Shown here: piece by piece, positions 47,561 to 56,895 of the stretch
How the letters are laid out: each line of letters begins with the position of its first letter
How positions within the stretch are numbered: position 1 is the stretch's first letter
Position numbers and translations under genes: made by a program
Source: Roseomonas acroporae
GTDB taxonomy: Bacteria > Pseudomonadota > Alphaproteobacteria > Acetobacterales > Acetobacteraceae
DNA length: 64,000 bases
Assembly (NCBI RefSeq): GCF_023223525.1
Contig: NZ_JALPRX010000022.1
Span: 1-64,000 of the forward strand
Reading direction: 5' to 3'
The notes under the pieces: model-generated
Databases searched by the model: none
The model's input: only the letters and a program-made list of their open reading frames with translations
What the model was told of the DNA's origin: nothing

Positions 47561-47737
47561 CGCTTGTCCCACGGTCCCACGTCGCTCCTGCACCAGCGAT
47601 AGGCGAAGACCCGGCCGGGCTCCAGGACGATGTCGCGGCTCCCGCCCGACCGTGCCGGCCGCCTGCCCGCCGCCGCGCGCCGCCATGGCGCAAGACGGGC
47701 CCCGGCTGACGGGGGCCCCGGCCCGTCCGGCCCCGGC

Positions 47738-48865
47738 TCAGCCCGCCGGCGCCTCCTCCAGGAACACCTGCACGGCCTGGAACAGCGCGCCGCGGTTGCG
47801 CTCCATCAGGATCGAGTGCGTGCCCTCGGCCAGGACCACCAGCCGCTTGCCCGGCGCGTTCGTCAGCAGCGGGAACAGCGTCGTCGCCATGTAGAGCGGC
47901 GTGTCGCGGTCCCACTCCGCCAGCACCAGCAGGGTCGGCGCGGTGATCTTCGCGGGGTCGTAGAAGGGGCGCCCGGCGCTCCAGTACTCCTGCCCGTCCA
48001 GCACCACCCCGTTCGGCGCGCGCAGGACGGGCGGGCGCAGGCGCTGGCCCTCGGGATCGGTGGCGAAGGTCAGGTTGGCCCAGTAGTCGAACCAGCCGGC
48101 CGGGATCAGCGCGGCCTTCTTCTCCTCCGGCACGCCGGCGAGCCAGCGTTCGCGCGCCTGCTGGCGCGTCACCGTCCGGTAGGCGCCGAGCGGGCCCGGC
48201 CCGGCCTGCACGAGGCTCGGCGTGTTGCGCAGCCATACCGGCGCGTAGAGCACCACGCGCTCGACCAGAGAAGGGTTGTCGGCGGCGTAGCGGCCCATCA
48301 GCGCCGTGCCCCAGGACCAGCCCATCACCACGAGCCGGGGCAGCCCGCGCCGCTCGCGGATGAAGTCGGCGACGGCGGCGATGTCGGCCACGGCCGTCTC
48401 GCCGCGCACGAGCGGCGGGTTCTCGGCGGCGGGCCGGGCCATCTCCGGCGGGCGGGTGGAGCGGCCGTAGCCGCGCACATCCATGCACCACACGTCGAAG
48501 CCGCGGGCGGCGATGTAGTCCATCCAGGAGATGTCGCCGAGCGGCAGGTCGAAGGCGGTCTCGGCCGGGTAGGTGGCGCCGTGGACGAACAGCACGGTGC
48601 GGTCCGGCCGCGCCGCCAGGCCCTCGGGCCGCTTGTTGCGCACGTAGAGCTCGATGCCGGCGTCACGCGCCGGCACGAAATACTCGTCGCTGGCAAGGGA
48701 GGGCACCGCGTCCTGGCTCTCCGTTCCCTGGGGCGCCCCCTGGGCTGCCGCCGGTTCGGCGGCACCGGCCAGCGCCGCCGCGACCAGGGGAGCCGCCATG
48801 GGAGAAATGAGCGGGGCGGCAAGGGGGGCCGCCACAGGGGCGGCGAGCAGCGTGCGACGTTGCAT
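47738..48865 (-). CDS. exported alpha/beta-hydrolase
   Basis: A 375-residue alpha/beta-hydrolase: oxyanion LFVHGATYPAE, nucleophile elbow VMGWSWGTALMGRY, acid ALAEWDRDTP-like Asp in VLAEWDRDTPLYM, and His in GTHSILMERN. An N-terminal signal with QRRTLLAAPVAAPLAA may be Tat-dependent. Family members act as esterases or proline iminopeptidase-like enzymes; substrate unknown. ATG 48865 starts the signal peptide. Confidence 0.9.
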   Translation of the reverse strand: MQRRTLLAAPVAAPLAAPLISPMAAPLVAAALAGAAEPAAAQGAPQGTESQDAVPSLASDEYFVPARDAGIELYVRNKRPEGLAARPDRTVLFVHGATYPAETAFDLPLGDISWMDYIAARGFDVWCMDVRGYGRSTRPPEMARPAAENPPLVRGETAVADIAAVADFIRERRGLPRLVVMGWSWGTALMGRYAADNPSLVERVVLYAPVWLRNTPSLVQAGPGPLGAYRTVTRQQARERWLAGVPEEKKAALIPAGWFDYWANLTFATDPEGQRLRPPVLRAPNGVVLDGQEYWSAGRPFYDPAKITAPTLLVLAEWDRDTPLYMATTLFPLLTNAPGKRLVVLAEGTHSILMERNRGALFQAVQVFLEEAPAG

Positions 48866-48989
48866 GACGTTCTCCCGAGCAGGACGGCGGGTGGCCAGAG
48901 GGCGGTCGGCGGGCGGCCCGGCCGGCGGCGCCACCGGGCAGCCCGCCGATTCCCGCCCTGCCCGCGAGAGCCGGCCGCGCGCGGGACGT

Positions 48990-49070
48990 TAGAGCATTTT
49001 CAAGCCGGGCGTACTCGCCCGGCGGCTCGGAAAATGCACCGGATCAAAAGCCTGGAGCAGATCCGGCCGC
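48990..49070 (+). repeat. modular hairpin repeat, module C with partial D
   Basis: TAGAGCATTTTCAAGCCGGGCG, loop TACT, CGCCCGGC (stem 49004-49011 with 49016-49023), then GGCTCGGAAAATGCACCGGATC, followed by a fragment GGAGCAGATCCGGCC of module D. The inner stem GCCGGGCG/CGCCCGGC differs from GCTGAGCG/CGCTCAGC in other copies at two paired positions. Confidence 0.88.
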
Positions 49071-49315
49071 GCCACGCACCGTTCGGCGCCCGTCGCGCCC
49101 CCGCGCGCGAGGCCGCCGGCCAAGGGACGCGGCCTCGCGGCCGGCGCGGGGCAGGGGATGCCTGCGGCGCCGTCGGGCGGCGGGATGCCGGTCGGGGGCA
49201 CGGGCCGCCCGCCGGCCGGGGGGGTATCGAGGAACCCGTCCCGGCGTCTCCGGCCGGATGCCGGCGCACCGGCGGGGCGGGGCAGGGGGCGGCGGCCGCG
49301 CGGAGCGGCCGCCGC

Positions 49316-49789
49316 TCAGCGCATGGTAATGATGACGGCGTCGCCGCCCAGGGAGAGCATCAGCCCGGTCCGACGGGCCCGCAGGCGCATGATGACGCCG
49401 TTCCGGTTCTGCAGCCACAGCTCGCCCGAGCTCATCTGGCCGACCGCCAGACCGTGGCGCACCTGGCCGTAGGCGCCCGGGAACTGCGAGATGTCGCGAA
49501 GGCTGAACACGTCGCCCTGCGCCTCGATGGTGGAGGCGCCGATGCCGCCGATGCCGGCGCCGGCCACGGTGAAGGGGTAGCGCTGACCGCGGAAGGTGAG
49601 CACGCCGCTGCCGCCGCCGGCGCTGCCGATGAACGCGGCCTGCGCCTGCCGCATCTCCACCGTCGCGTCGGGGACCTGATCGGCGAGCGCGCTGGCGCCG
49701 ACCCGGGCGTCGCTGGTACAGGCGGCGGCCGGCAGGAGGGCAAGGGGCGCGAGGCGCACGAGGCTCCGCCGGGAGATGGGTTTCGGCAT
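49316..49789 (-). CDS. lipoprotein, EipA/DUF1134-like
   Basis: A 157-residue protein with an Arg-rich export signal (PKPISRRSLVRLAPLALLPAAAC) and lipobox Cys24. The mature part has a beta-rich repeat-like pattern: GSGVLTFRGQRYPFTVAGAGIGGIGASTIEAQGDVFSLRDISQFPGAYGQVRHG, then ELWLQNRNGVIMRLRARRTGLMLSLG. This resembles envelope proteins of the DUF1134/EipA type, known for cell-envelope integrity in alphaproteobacteria, but similarity is by eye only. Confidence 0.7.
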   Translation of the reverse strand: MPKPISRRSLVRLAPLALLPAAACTSDARVGASALADQVPDATVEMRQAQAAFIGSAGGGSGVLTFRGQRYPFTVAGAGIGGIGASTIEAQGDVFSLRDISQFPGAYGQVRHGLAVGQMSSGELWLQNRNGVIMRLRARRTGLMLSLGGDAVIITMR

Positions 49790-50254
49790 CGCAAGTCCTC
49801 TGGCTGAATCCCCTGGCCGGAACCCCCTTGGCCGGGGCCGCCGGATCGGAATTCTCTGTTCGGTCGGGCGCCGGCGTGCCGCATCGGCGGTCCGCCGCCA
49901 CGGGCCATCCGGTTCGGTTCTGGCACGATGTCGCGGTGCGTATTCCAGGAACTGGAATCGCGCAAGTTACGTCCGCCTCCATGTGGCCGGGGCGGCGGGA
50001 CATGCCGGCCAGCGCGCCGCGTGCCCGGCGCGGTGGGGGCCGGCCGGGCGCCGCCGAACAATTAAGCCGGGGTAAGTTGCCGATTCAGCCTGCCACGCGG
50101 ATAAGGGCGGCCCGCCGGTCGGCGGTGACGGCGCGGCGGATCCGGATCACCGGGCCGGGCGCCGGCGGGGCGAGGCCCCCGCCGCCGCCGGCCCGGGGAA
50201 GTGGACATCGAGCAGGCGCCGCGGCGGAGAGGCCCGGCCATCGCGGGAGCGACA
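49790..50254. other. long divergent intergenic region
   Basis: In these 465 bases no conserved frame, RNA gene or strong palindrome is visible. A short palindrome CCAGGAACTGG is at about 49948. It should contain promoters for the lipoprotein at 49789 and the tiny lipoprotein at 50255. Confidence 0.45.
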
Positions 50255-50389
50255 ATGCGCACCATCCTCATCTTCCTGTCCCTGCTGGCCGTGGCCGGCT
50301 GCCAGACGCTGCGCGACAACATGGCCGAGAATCCGACCGGGCTGCATTGCGTGCGCACCTCGGCCAACGCCCAGCCCATCTGCAACTGA
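50255..50389 (+). CDS. tiny lipoprotein
   Basis: A 44-residue product: MRTILIFLSLLAVAGCQTLRDN is a signal with lipobox AGC (Cys16), and the mature 29 residues end LHCVRTSANAQPICN with two cysteines. The ATG at 50255 has GCGGGAGC upstream. It shares architecture and the C-x-x-T...N-x-Q-x-x-C pattern with the tiny gene at 50637. No family is known to me. Confidence 0.6.
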   Translation: MRTILIFLSLLAVAGCQTLRDNMAENPTGLHCVRTSANAQPICN

Positions 50390-50636
50390 GCCGGCCGGGC
50401 CGGTTCCGCCCGGCGGGTGGCCGGACGGGGAGGCGGGCGCGACGGCCGCGCCGCGGCCGGGGTTGTCGCCGCGCCGCGGCCGGGGTTCGGTTGCCGGGCC
50501 ATGTCCCGCATGCGATGGAGGGCCGCCCCGCATCCCGCGACTCCGCCATGGTGCGGTGGCGAAGGGTGTCCGGCAGCGGGGCGCGCGGCGTCCGGAACGG
50601 CCGGCGACGCGCCCGACCCAGCCCCGAGGAACGACC

Positions 50637-50774
50637 ATGCGCCTCTGCCTGCTCGCCATGATCCTGCTGGTGGCCGCCTGCGGGCCGCTGCGCCCCGCCG
50701 CCGGCCAGAACGACACGCCCGAGATCTGCTTCGACACCGGCGTCTCCGGCAACCAGCAGCGCTGCTACCGCTGA
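50637..50774 (+). CDS. tiny lipoprotein, similar to the one at 50255
   Basis: A 45-residue product: signal MRLCLLAMILLVAACGPL with lipobox AAC (Cys15), then a short mature part ending EICFDTGVSGNQQRCYR. The last residues match the 50255 product in the spacing of two Cys, a Thr and N-x-Q. The start has CCGAGGAACG upstream. The function is unknown; both could be envelope-anchored peptides. Confidence 0.55.
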   Translation: MRLCLLAMILLVAACGPLRPAAGQNDTPEICFDTGVSGNQQRCYR

Positions 50775-50999
50775 TCCCGCGCCGGCGCGGCGTCCCGCCC
50801 GGCCGGCCGCGACGGGCCTGACCTCCCCGGGGTCCGACGCGCGGCCGAACCCCGCGCCCATCCCGGTCCCGGCCCTGCGGGGCCGGGTCGGCTATCCCGC
50901 CGAGGGCCCGGAACGGCGCGCGGGCGGACCCCGCCGGCGCGCTCAGGGCGGGTATCGGACTTCCCGGCGGCGAGGCGCCGCCACCGGCCGAGGAGCAGC

Positions 51000-52640
51000 A
51001 TGGAGATCGTCCAGGCCACGCTGGCCATGATGGCGGCCTGCATCGTGTTCGCGGTGCTCGCCCGCACCATCCGCGTGCCCTACGCCGTGATCCTGGTGAT
51101 CGGCGGCATGGCGGCGGCGCTGATCCCGGGCCTGCCGGCCCCGCACCTCGATCCCGATTTCGCGCTCGCCTTCTTCCTGCCGCCGCTGCTGCAGGTGAGC
51201 GCTTACCGGACGGACTGGCGCGCCTTCCGCCAGGACCTGCGGCCGATCCTGGCGCTGGCGCTGGGGGCGGTGCTGTTCACCACCCTCTGCATCGCCGTGG
51301 CGGCGCGCTGGCTGCTGCCGGACCTGCCCTGGGCGGCGGCCATCGCGCTCGGCGCCATCGTCGCGCCGCCAGACGCCGTGGCGGCCGGCGCCGTGCTGCG
51401 CAAGCTGCGCCTGCCGCGCCGCATGGTCACGGTGCTGGAGGGCGAGAGCCTGATCAACGACGCCTCCTCGCTGGTGGTCTACCGCCTCGCCGTCGCCGCC
51501 TTCGCCCTCGGCGGCGTCCACCCGCTGGAGGCCGCCGCGTCGTTCCTGGTGCTGGCGGCGGGGGGTGTCGCGATCGGCTACGCGGTCGGGCGGGTCACGA
51601 TCTGGATGATCGGCCGGCTGCACGACAGCCTGCTGGAGACCTGCGTCGGCTTCCTCGCCGGCTACGCCGCCTACATGCTGGCCGACGCGGCGGGCGTCTC
51701 GGGCGTGCTCGGGGTCGTCGCCTGCGGCATGGTGCTCGGCGTGCGGCAGCACGCCGTCTTCTCCGCCCGCACCCGCCAGGACGGCCGGGCGGTCTGGGCC
51801 TTCGTGGAGTTCGTGCTCAACAGCCTCGTGTTCATCCTGATCGGGCTGCAGCTCAACGCCATCCTCGGCCGGCTGGCGGGGGACGATGGCTGGGCGCTGG
51901 CGCGGGCGGCGCTGCTGCTCTCGGCCGTGCTGATCGTCTCGCGCTTCGTCTGGGTGTTCGGGACGGACTGGCTGTCGCGGCTGGCGGACGGGCTGCGGGA
52001 CGCCCGCGACGAGGCGTCGCGCCCCGCGGCCAAGGCCGGCCCCGATCCCGCTTCCGGACCCGGCTCGCGCCGCCGGCCGCAGCCCTCGTCCCGGCACGTG
52101 GCCGTGATCGCCTGGGCGGGCATGCGCGGCGTCGTCAGCCTCGCCGCCGCGATCGGCCTGCCGGAGGACTTCCCCCAGCGGGACCTGATCGTCTTCCTCG
52201 CCTTCACCGCCATCCTGGCGACGCTGGTGCTGCAGGGCACCAGCCTCGAATGGGTGATCCGGCGCCTCGGCATCGAGGAGCCGGCGCTGCGCGGCCTGCC
52301 GCCGCAGGAGGCCGCGGCGCGCCGCGTGCTCTCCGACGCCATGCTGGAGGAGCTGGAGCGCCGCGCCGGCGACCCGCTGGAGGGCGCCATCGCCGCCGAC
52401 CTCGTGTCGGAGTACCGGGACAAGGCGGGGGTCTATCACCGCGTCGCGGCGCATGGCGGGGCGGCGGCCGAGCTGCAGGCGCGGCTCGCGCTGCGCCTCG
52501 CGGCGGTGCGCGCGGGCCGCGACCGGCTGCTGCACCATTTCCGGGAGGGCGAGATGGACGCGTCGCTGCTCTCGGACCTGGAGGGCGAGCTGGACGCCGA
52601 GGAGATCCGCCTGCGCCGGCTGCTCGGCGGCGCCGGCTGA
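51000..52640 (+). CDS. Na+/H+ antiporter, CPA1 (NhaP) family
   Basis: A 546-residue inner-membrane exchanger with about 12 helices. The ion-binding loop APPDAVAAGAVLRKL and EGESLINDASSLVVYR are the CPA1 marks, followed by FVLNSLVFILIGLQL and the conserved AWAGMRGVVSLAAAIGLP. The C-terminal 130 residues are cytoplasmic and regulatory. It controls pH and sodium. ATG 51000 follows GAGGAGC. Stand-alone gene. Confidence 0.94.
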   Translation: MEIVQATLAMMAACIVFAVLARTIRVPYAVILVIGGMAAALIPGLPAPHLDPDFALAFFLPPLLQVSAYRTDWRAFRQDLRPILALALGAVLFTTLCIAVAARWLLPDLPWAAAIALGAIVAPPDAVAAGAVLRKLRLPRRMVTVLEGESLINDASSLVVYRLAVAAFALGGVHPLEAAASFLVLAAGGVAIGYAVGRVTIWMIGRLHDSLLETCVGFLAGYAAYMLADAAGVSGVLGVVACGMVLGVRQHAVFSARTRQDGRAVWAFVEFVLNSLVFILIGLQLNAILGRLAGDDGWALARAALLLSAVLIVSRFVWVFGTDWLSRLADGLRDARDEASRPAAKAGPDPASGPGSRRRPQPSSRHVAVIAWAGMRGVVSLAAAIGLPEDFPQRDLIVFLAFTAILATLVLQGTSLEWVIRRLGIEEPALRGLPPQEAAARRVLSDAMLEELERRAGDPLEGAIAADLVSEYRDKAGVYHRVAAHGGAAAELQARLALRLAAVRAGRDRLLHHFREGEMDASLLSDLEGELDAEEIRLRRLLGGAG

Positions 52641-52746
52641 CGCCCGCCGCATCGGGGCGGGATCGCCCGCCCGCCGCGCCAACCCGCTGGCCGCGCTCGA
52701 CGGCCCGGCGGGAAGCCGGCATCGTTGCCCGTCCGCCGCCCACCCT

Positions 52747-52955
52747 TAGAGCATTTTCAAGCTGAGCGTCCTCGCTCAGCGGCTCGGAAAATGCGAAAAA
52801 TCAAAAGGCTAGAGCCGTTCCGGCCTGATACAGTCAGGCTGGATCGGCTCTAGAGCGGATCGCCGGCGGGCGGACACGCCCGGCGGCGTGAATCCGCGCC
52901 GAGAACAACGAGCTACGGCGAACCGCAGTCCCGATCGGACTGCGTTTCGCTGTAG
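52747..52955 (+). repeat. modular hairpin repeat, order C-D-A-B
   Basis: C at 52747-52808 (outer arms GCATTTTC 52751-52758 and GAAAATGC 52787-52794, inner GCTGAGCG/CGCTCAGC), D at 52809-52853 (CTAGAGCCGTTCCGGCCTGA with TCAGGCTGGATCGGCTCTAG), A at 52850-52910, B at 52913-52955. The same four modules appear at 10035 in the order A-B-C-D, so the array is permuted. It sits between nhaP and the aldose epimerase gene. Confidence 0.9.
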
Positions 52956-52975
52956 GCGTCACAGGAGAACCGCGC

Positions 52976-53857
52976 ATGGCCGAGCAGGACCGCCACGAAT
53001 TCGCCGAGGGCCGCCTCGCCGCCGCCGTGCTCGCGCAGGGCGCCGAGCTGTGCTCGCTGCGGGAGGCGGCGGCGGGCGAGGTGCTGTGGCTGGCGGAGCC
53101 GGCCTGGCCGCGGCACTCGCCCATCCTGTTCCCGATCGTCGGCCGCCTGGCGGGCGACACGCTGCGCCACGAGGGGCGTACCTACCGCCTGACCCAGCAC
53201 GGCTTCGGCCGCGACCGCCGCTTCGCCTGGGCCGAGCGCGCGCCCGACCGCTGCCGGCTGGTGCTGGAGGACGACGACGCGACGCGCGCCCTCTACCCCT
53301 TCGCCTTCCGGCTGGAGGTCGAATACGCGCTGGCCGCCGGGGCGCTCTCGGTGGAGTACCGGGTGACCAACACCGGGGAGGTGACGCTGCCGGCCTCGCT
53401 GGGGGCCCATCCGGCCTTCCGCTGGCCGCTGGCGCCGGGCGTGCCGCGCGAGGCGCACCGGCTGGAATTCGCCGAGGCCGAGCCGGAGCCGGTGCGCCGT
53501 CTGGCCGGCGGGCTGCTGCGCCGCGAGCCGGAGCCGACGCCGATCCGGGGCGCCACCCTGCCGCTCGATTCCTCGCTGTTCGAAGCCGACGCGCTGATCC
53601 TGGACCGGCCGCGCAGCCGCTCGCTCCGCTTCACGGCGCCGGGCGCGCCCACGCTGGACTTCTCCTGGCACGGCTTCCGGGAACTCGGCCTCTGGACCCG
53701 CGCGGGCGGCGACTTCCTGTGCATCGAGCCCTGGTGCGGCATGGCGAGCGAGGAGGGCTTCGACGGCGAATTCGCCACCAAGCCGGGGCTGATGCTGATC
53801 CCTCCCGGCGAGTCGCGCGCGCTCGGCTGGCGCGTCGCGGTGCTGCCGGCGGCCTGA
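52976..53857 (+). CDS. aldose 1-epimerase family protein
   Basis: A galactose mutarotase-fold protein of 293 residues. Active-site features: Arg/His in WPRHSPILFPIVGRL, HGFGRDRRFAW, the catalytic His in GAHPAFRWPL and Glu in DFLCIEPWCGMAS. It interconverts anomers of hexose or hexose phosphate (YeaD group). CAGGAGAA precedes ATG 52976. Located right after the repeat array. Confidence 0.93.
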   Translation: MAEQDRHEFAEGRLAAAVLAQGAELCSLREAAAGEVLWLAEPAWPRHSPILFPIVGRLAGDTLRHEGRTYRLTQHGFGRDRRFAWAERAPDRCRLVLEDDDATRALYPFAFRLEVEYALAAGALSVEYRVTNTGEVTLPASLGAHPAFRWPLAPGVPREAHRLEFAEAEPEPVRRLAGGLLRREPEPTPIRGATLPLDSSLFEADALILDRPRSRSLRFTAPGAPTLDFSWHGFRELGLWTRAGGDFLCIEPWCGMASEEGFDGEFATKPGLMLIPPGESRALGWRVAVLPAA

Positions 53858-53993
53858 GCGGGGGACGGGGACGAGGAAGGTGGGCACGGGGAAGGCGGGC
53901 ACGAGGGAATCGGGCGGGCCCCGCGCCGGGGGCGCGGCCGCAAACGCTGCGTGAGCTGCCTCTCCCGGGCGGCTCCGCCCGCCGGCGAGTCGC

Positions 53994-54443
53994 TCAGCCC
54001 GCCGGCGTGGCGCGCCGCAGCTTCCAGATGCCGCTCGCCGAGGCCGCCTCCTGCGTGCCCGCCAGCAGCCGGCCCTGCACGAACACCACGCTGCGCGCGG
54101 CGCGGACCAGCCGCCCGTGCAGCACCACGAAGGCGCCCGGCGTCACGGCGCCCACGAATTGCGTGTCGAGCTGCATCGTCACGCCGCCCTGGCCGCCGGT
54201 CGCCGCGCGCACGAACATGCCGAGCGAGTGGTCGATCACGGTCAGCAGCACGCCGCCATGCACCATCCCGTGGCCGTTGGCGTGGTGCGGCGCGGTCCGG
54301 AAGCCGAAGCAGGGCAGGCCGTCCGTCAGCCCCTCGTCCGGCCGGCTCCACAGCGGGCCGCCGAGCGTGTCGGAAAGGCCGGGTTCGTGGCTCGGGACCC
54401 AGCCGGCGGCGGCGAGGGTTTCTGGCGTGTGCGCGTCTTGCAT
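53994..54443 (-). CDS. PaaI-type hotdog thioesterase
   Basis: A 149-residue hotdog-fold protein with NGHGMVHGGVLLTVIDHSLGMFV, the thioesterase helix with Asp, and VTMQLDTQFVGAVTPGAFVVLHGRLVRAARSVVFVQGRL. It hydrolyses acyl- or aryl-CoA esters. It lies downstream of phaC on the same strand, 114 bases away, so a role in CoA-ester balance during polymer synthesis is plausible. Confidence 0.9.
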   Translation of the reverse strand: MQDAHTPETLAAAGWVPSHEPGLSDTLGGPLWSRPDEGLTDGLPCFGFRTAPHHANGHGMVHGGVLLTVIDHSLGMFVRAATGGQGGVTMQLDTQFVGAVTPGAFVVLHGRLVRAARSVVFVQGRLLAGTQEAASASGIWKLRRATPAG

Positions 54444-54557
54444 GCGGCGGTACCGGCTCCGGAAGGGATGATGCGAGCCTGATACGGCATCCGCGCGGCG
54501 CGCGCCTCTCCACCGGCGCGTCGGCGGCGCCCGCCGGGGGCGCCGCCTGTGCCGGGA

Positions 54558-56717
54558 TCAGCGCTCCAGCACGTAGGTGCCGGGCGCGTCGGCCAGCGGC
54601 GCCTCGCCGGGGCGGCCCATCGGCGGCGGCGCGCCGCGCGCGCCGGCATGCGCGCCCAGCCAGTCGAACCAGTCGGTCCACCAGCTTCCCTCGCGCTTGC
54701 TCGCGGTCTGGCGCCAGAGGGTGGGCGTCCCGGCGGGCGTGCCGGATTCGTTGACGAGGTAGCTGCCCTTGCCGCCCGGCGGGTTGATGATGCCGGCGAC
54801 ATGGCCGCTGGAGGCGAGCACGTAGCGGACATCGCCGCCGAACAGGTGGGTGATGTGCCAGGCGGCGTCCCAGGGGACGATGTGGTCCTTCTCGGCGCCC
54901 ACCGCGTAGGTGTCGAGCGTGATCCTGCCGAGGTCGATCGGCTCGCCCTTCAGCGTCACCCTGCCGGGCACGATCAGGTTGTTCTCGCGGTAGGTGTTGC
55001 GCAGGTACCAGCTGTGCGCGGCGCGCGCCATGCGGGTGGAATCGCTGTTCCAGTAAAGGATGTCGAAGGCCGCCGGCTTGTCGCCCATCAGGTAGTTGTT
55101 GACGACGTTGACCCAGATCAGGTCGTTCGGCCGCAACAGGTTGAACATGTTGGCCATGTCGCGGCTGTCGAGGTAGCCGCGCTCCAGCATCTGCTGCTCG
55201 ACGAGGTCGACGGTGTCCTCGTCCATGAACACGGCCGTGTCGCCGACGCGCGAGAAGTCCTGCAGCGAGACCATGAAGGTGGCCGAGTTGAAGCGGTCGT
55301 CGCCCTTCGCGGCCAGCCAGGCCAGAGTCATCGCCAGCAGCGTGCCGCCGATGCAGTAGCCCATCACGTTGACCTGCCGCGCGCCCGTGATCTCGCCCAC
55401 CACCTCGCTCGCGGCCAGCGGGCCCAGCTCCATGTAGTCCTCGATGCCGATCGAATCCATCGAGGCGTCGGGGTTCTTCCAGGAGACCATGAACACGGTG
55501 AAGCCGCGGTCCAGGAGGTGGCGGACCATGCTGTTCTTCGCCTGGAGGTCGAGGATGTAGAACTTGTTGATCCAGGGCGGCAGCATCAGCAGCGGCACGG
55601 CGTGCGTCGTCTCCGTGCGCGGCGCGTACTGGATCAGCTCGATCAGCCGGTTGCGGTACACCACCTTGCCTTCCGAGAGGGCGAGGTTGCGCCCCGGCGC
55701 GAAGGCGGTCGCGTCCACCATGGAGAGCCGGCCGGCCTTGACGTCGGCCAGCAGGTTGCGGATGCCGCTGGCGATGCTGGCGCCGCCCGTCTCCATGGCG
55801 CGGCGCAGCGCGGCGGGGTTGGAGGCGAGGGCGAGCGTCGGGCTGGTCGCGTCGATGAACTGGCGCAGGTGGAAGTTCAGCCGCAGGCGCTCCGCCTCGT
55901 CGAGGTCCGGCGCGTCGCCCTGCTTGAGCAGCCACTCCGAGGCGATCAGGTAGGAATCGCGCAGCGTGCGGAACAGCGGGTTGGACTGCCATTCCGGCGC
56001 GGCGAAGCGCTTGTCGGCCACCGGCGGCGCCTTGCCGCCGGGGGTGGCCGGGGCGGCCGTCTCCTCGCCGAGCCAGCGCCGCCCGGCCTCGCTCCAGGCA
56101 TCGAGCGCCGAACGCCACAGGCGCAGGTTCAGGTCCAGCGCCGACTGCACCGCCGACCCCGGCCGGCCCAGGTTGCGCAGCCACACGGTGCGCAGCGCCC
56201 GCGCCACCTCGGCCCAGTCGACCGGGATCACCTCGCGCAGCGGGTTGGCGTTCAGCAGCCGGTCGAGCGTGCGCAGGTTCGGGTCCTGCAGCAGGGCGTC
56301 GTTGACCTTGCGGACGCTGTCGGCCAGCACGCGGCCGGCCACCTCGTCGGCGCGGACCTGCCAGGGCTGGCCCTCCGGCACGGCCTGGCCGGCGGAGAGG
56401 ACCTGTCCCCGCATCAGGTCCAGCCAGGAGGTCCAGAGGCCCAGCATCGAGCCGGGCGGCTGCTGCGACGCCGCCGGTGCCGGATCGGCCATCGCTTCGG
56501 TCGCCGCCCCGCCGGCCTGTGCCCCGCTGGTCTGTGTCCCGCCGGTCTGTGTCTCGTCGGCCTGCGCCACGCCGGCCTGCGCCCCGTCGGCCTGTGCCGG
56601 GCCGTCCTCCGCCCGCGGGTCGCCGGCCTGCTGCGGCGCGGGCGCGCCGGGTTCCGCCTCCGACACTCCCGCCCTCGCCGAACGCCGGCTCCTCGGCGCC
56701 GCATCCTTGATGGCCAT
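54558..56717 (-). CDS. phaC: class I polyhydroxyalkanoate synthase
   Basis: PhaC polymerises 3-hydroxyacyl-CoA into PHA granules. The lipase-like box is GYCIGGTL with nucleophile Cys455; catalytic Asp lies in AEKDHIVPW and His in SSGHVAGIINPPGG. Other landmarks: PLLMLPPWINKFYILDLQ and SWKNPDASMDSIGIEDYM. The protein has 719 residues; the first 90 are low-complexity with pentapeptide repeats, longer than usual. Start ATG 56717 gives MAIKDAAPRS. No phaA/B nearby. Confidence 0.95.
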   Translation of the reverse strand: MAIKDAAPRSRRSARAGVSEAEPGAPAPQQAGDPRAEDGPAQADGAQAGVAQADETQTGGTQTSGAQAGGAATEAMADPAPAASQQPPGSMLGLWTSWLDLMRGQVLSAGQAVPEGQPWQVRADEVAGRVLADSVRKVNDALLQDPNLRTLDRLLNANPLREVIPVDWAEVARALRTVWLRNLGRPGSAVQSALDLNLRLWRSALDAWSEAGRRWLGEETAAPATPGGKAPPVADKRFAAPEWQSNPLFRTLRDSYLIASEWLLKQGDAPDLDEAERLRLNFHLRQFIDATSPTLALASNPAALRRAMETGGASIASGIRNLLADVKAGRLSMVDATAFAPGRNLALSEGKVVYRNRLIELIQYAPRTETTHAVPLLMLPPWINKFYILDLQAKNSMVRHLLDRGFTVFMVSWKNPDASMDSIGIEDYMELGPLAASEVVGEITGARQVNVMGYCIGGTLLAMTLAWLAAKGDDRFNSATFMVSLQDFSRVGDTAVFMDEDTVDLVEQQMLERGYLDSRDMANMFNLLRPNDLIWVNVVNNYLMGDKPAAFDILYWNSDSTRMARAAHSWYLRNTYRENNLIVPGRVTLKGEPIDLGRITLDTYAVGAEKDHIVPWDAAWHITHLFGGDVRYVLASSGHVAGIINPPGGKGSYLVNESGTPAGTPTLWRQTASKREGSWWTDWFDWLGAHAGARGAPPPMGRPGEAPLADAPGTYVLER
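56511..56600 (-). repeat. 15-base tandem repeat in the phaC 5' region
   Basis: Six consecutive 15-base units of the form GxCGGxCTGxGxCxC encode five-residue repeats (AQADE, TQTGG, TQTSG, AQAGG and relatives) in the disordered N-terminus of PhaC. Being in frame, copy changes would alter only linker length. Confidence 0.8.
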
Positions 56718-56895
56718 GCTGCGTTCTCCCAACTTTCGTTGTCGTGGCGCTGTCTTGGTGCTGTCGTGGCGAGAGCAAACCAAATGCCGGGCGTGACGTA
56801 CAGTTCCGCCATCACGCGCCGTGGCGGCCTGCCCTTTCCCCCCTCGGGCCGGAGGCCCGGCCGGCCCGCGCAGGGGCGGTCCGCCCGGCCTCCGA

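Noticed and set aside
48990-52955. Composite transposon bounded by repeats at 48990 and 52747
   Set aside because: The bounded genes are ordinary chromosomal genes without transposase, and the repeats also occur singly elsewhere.
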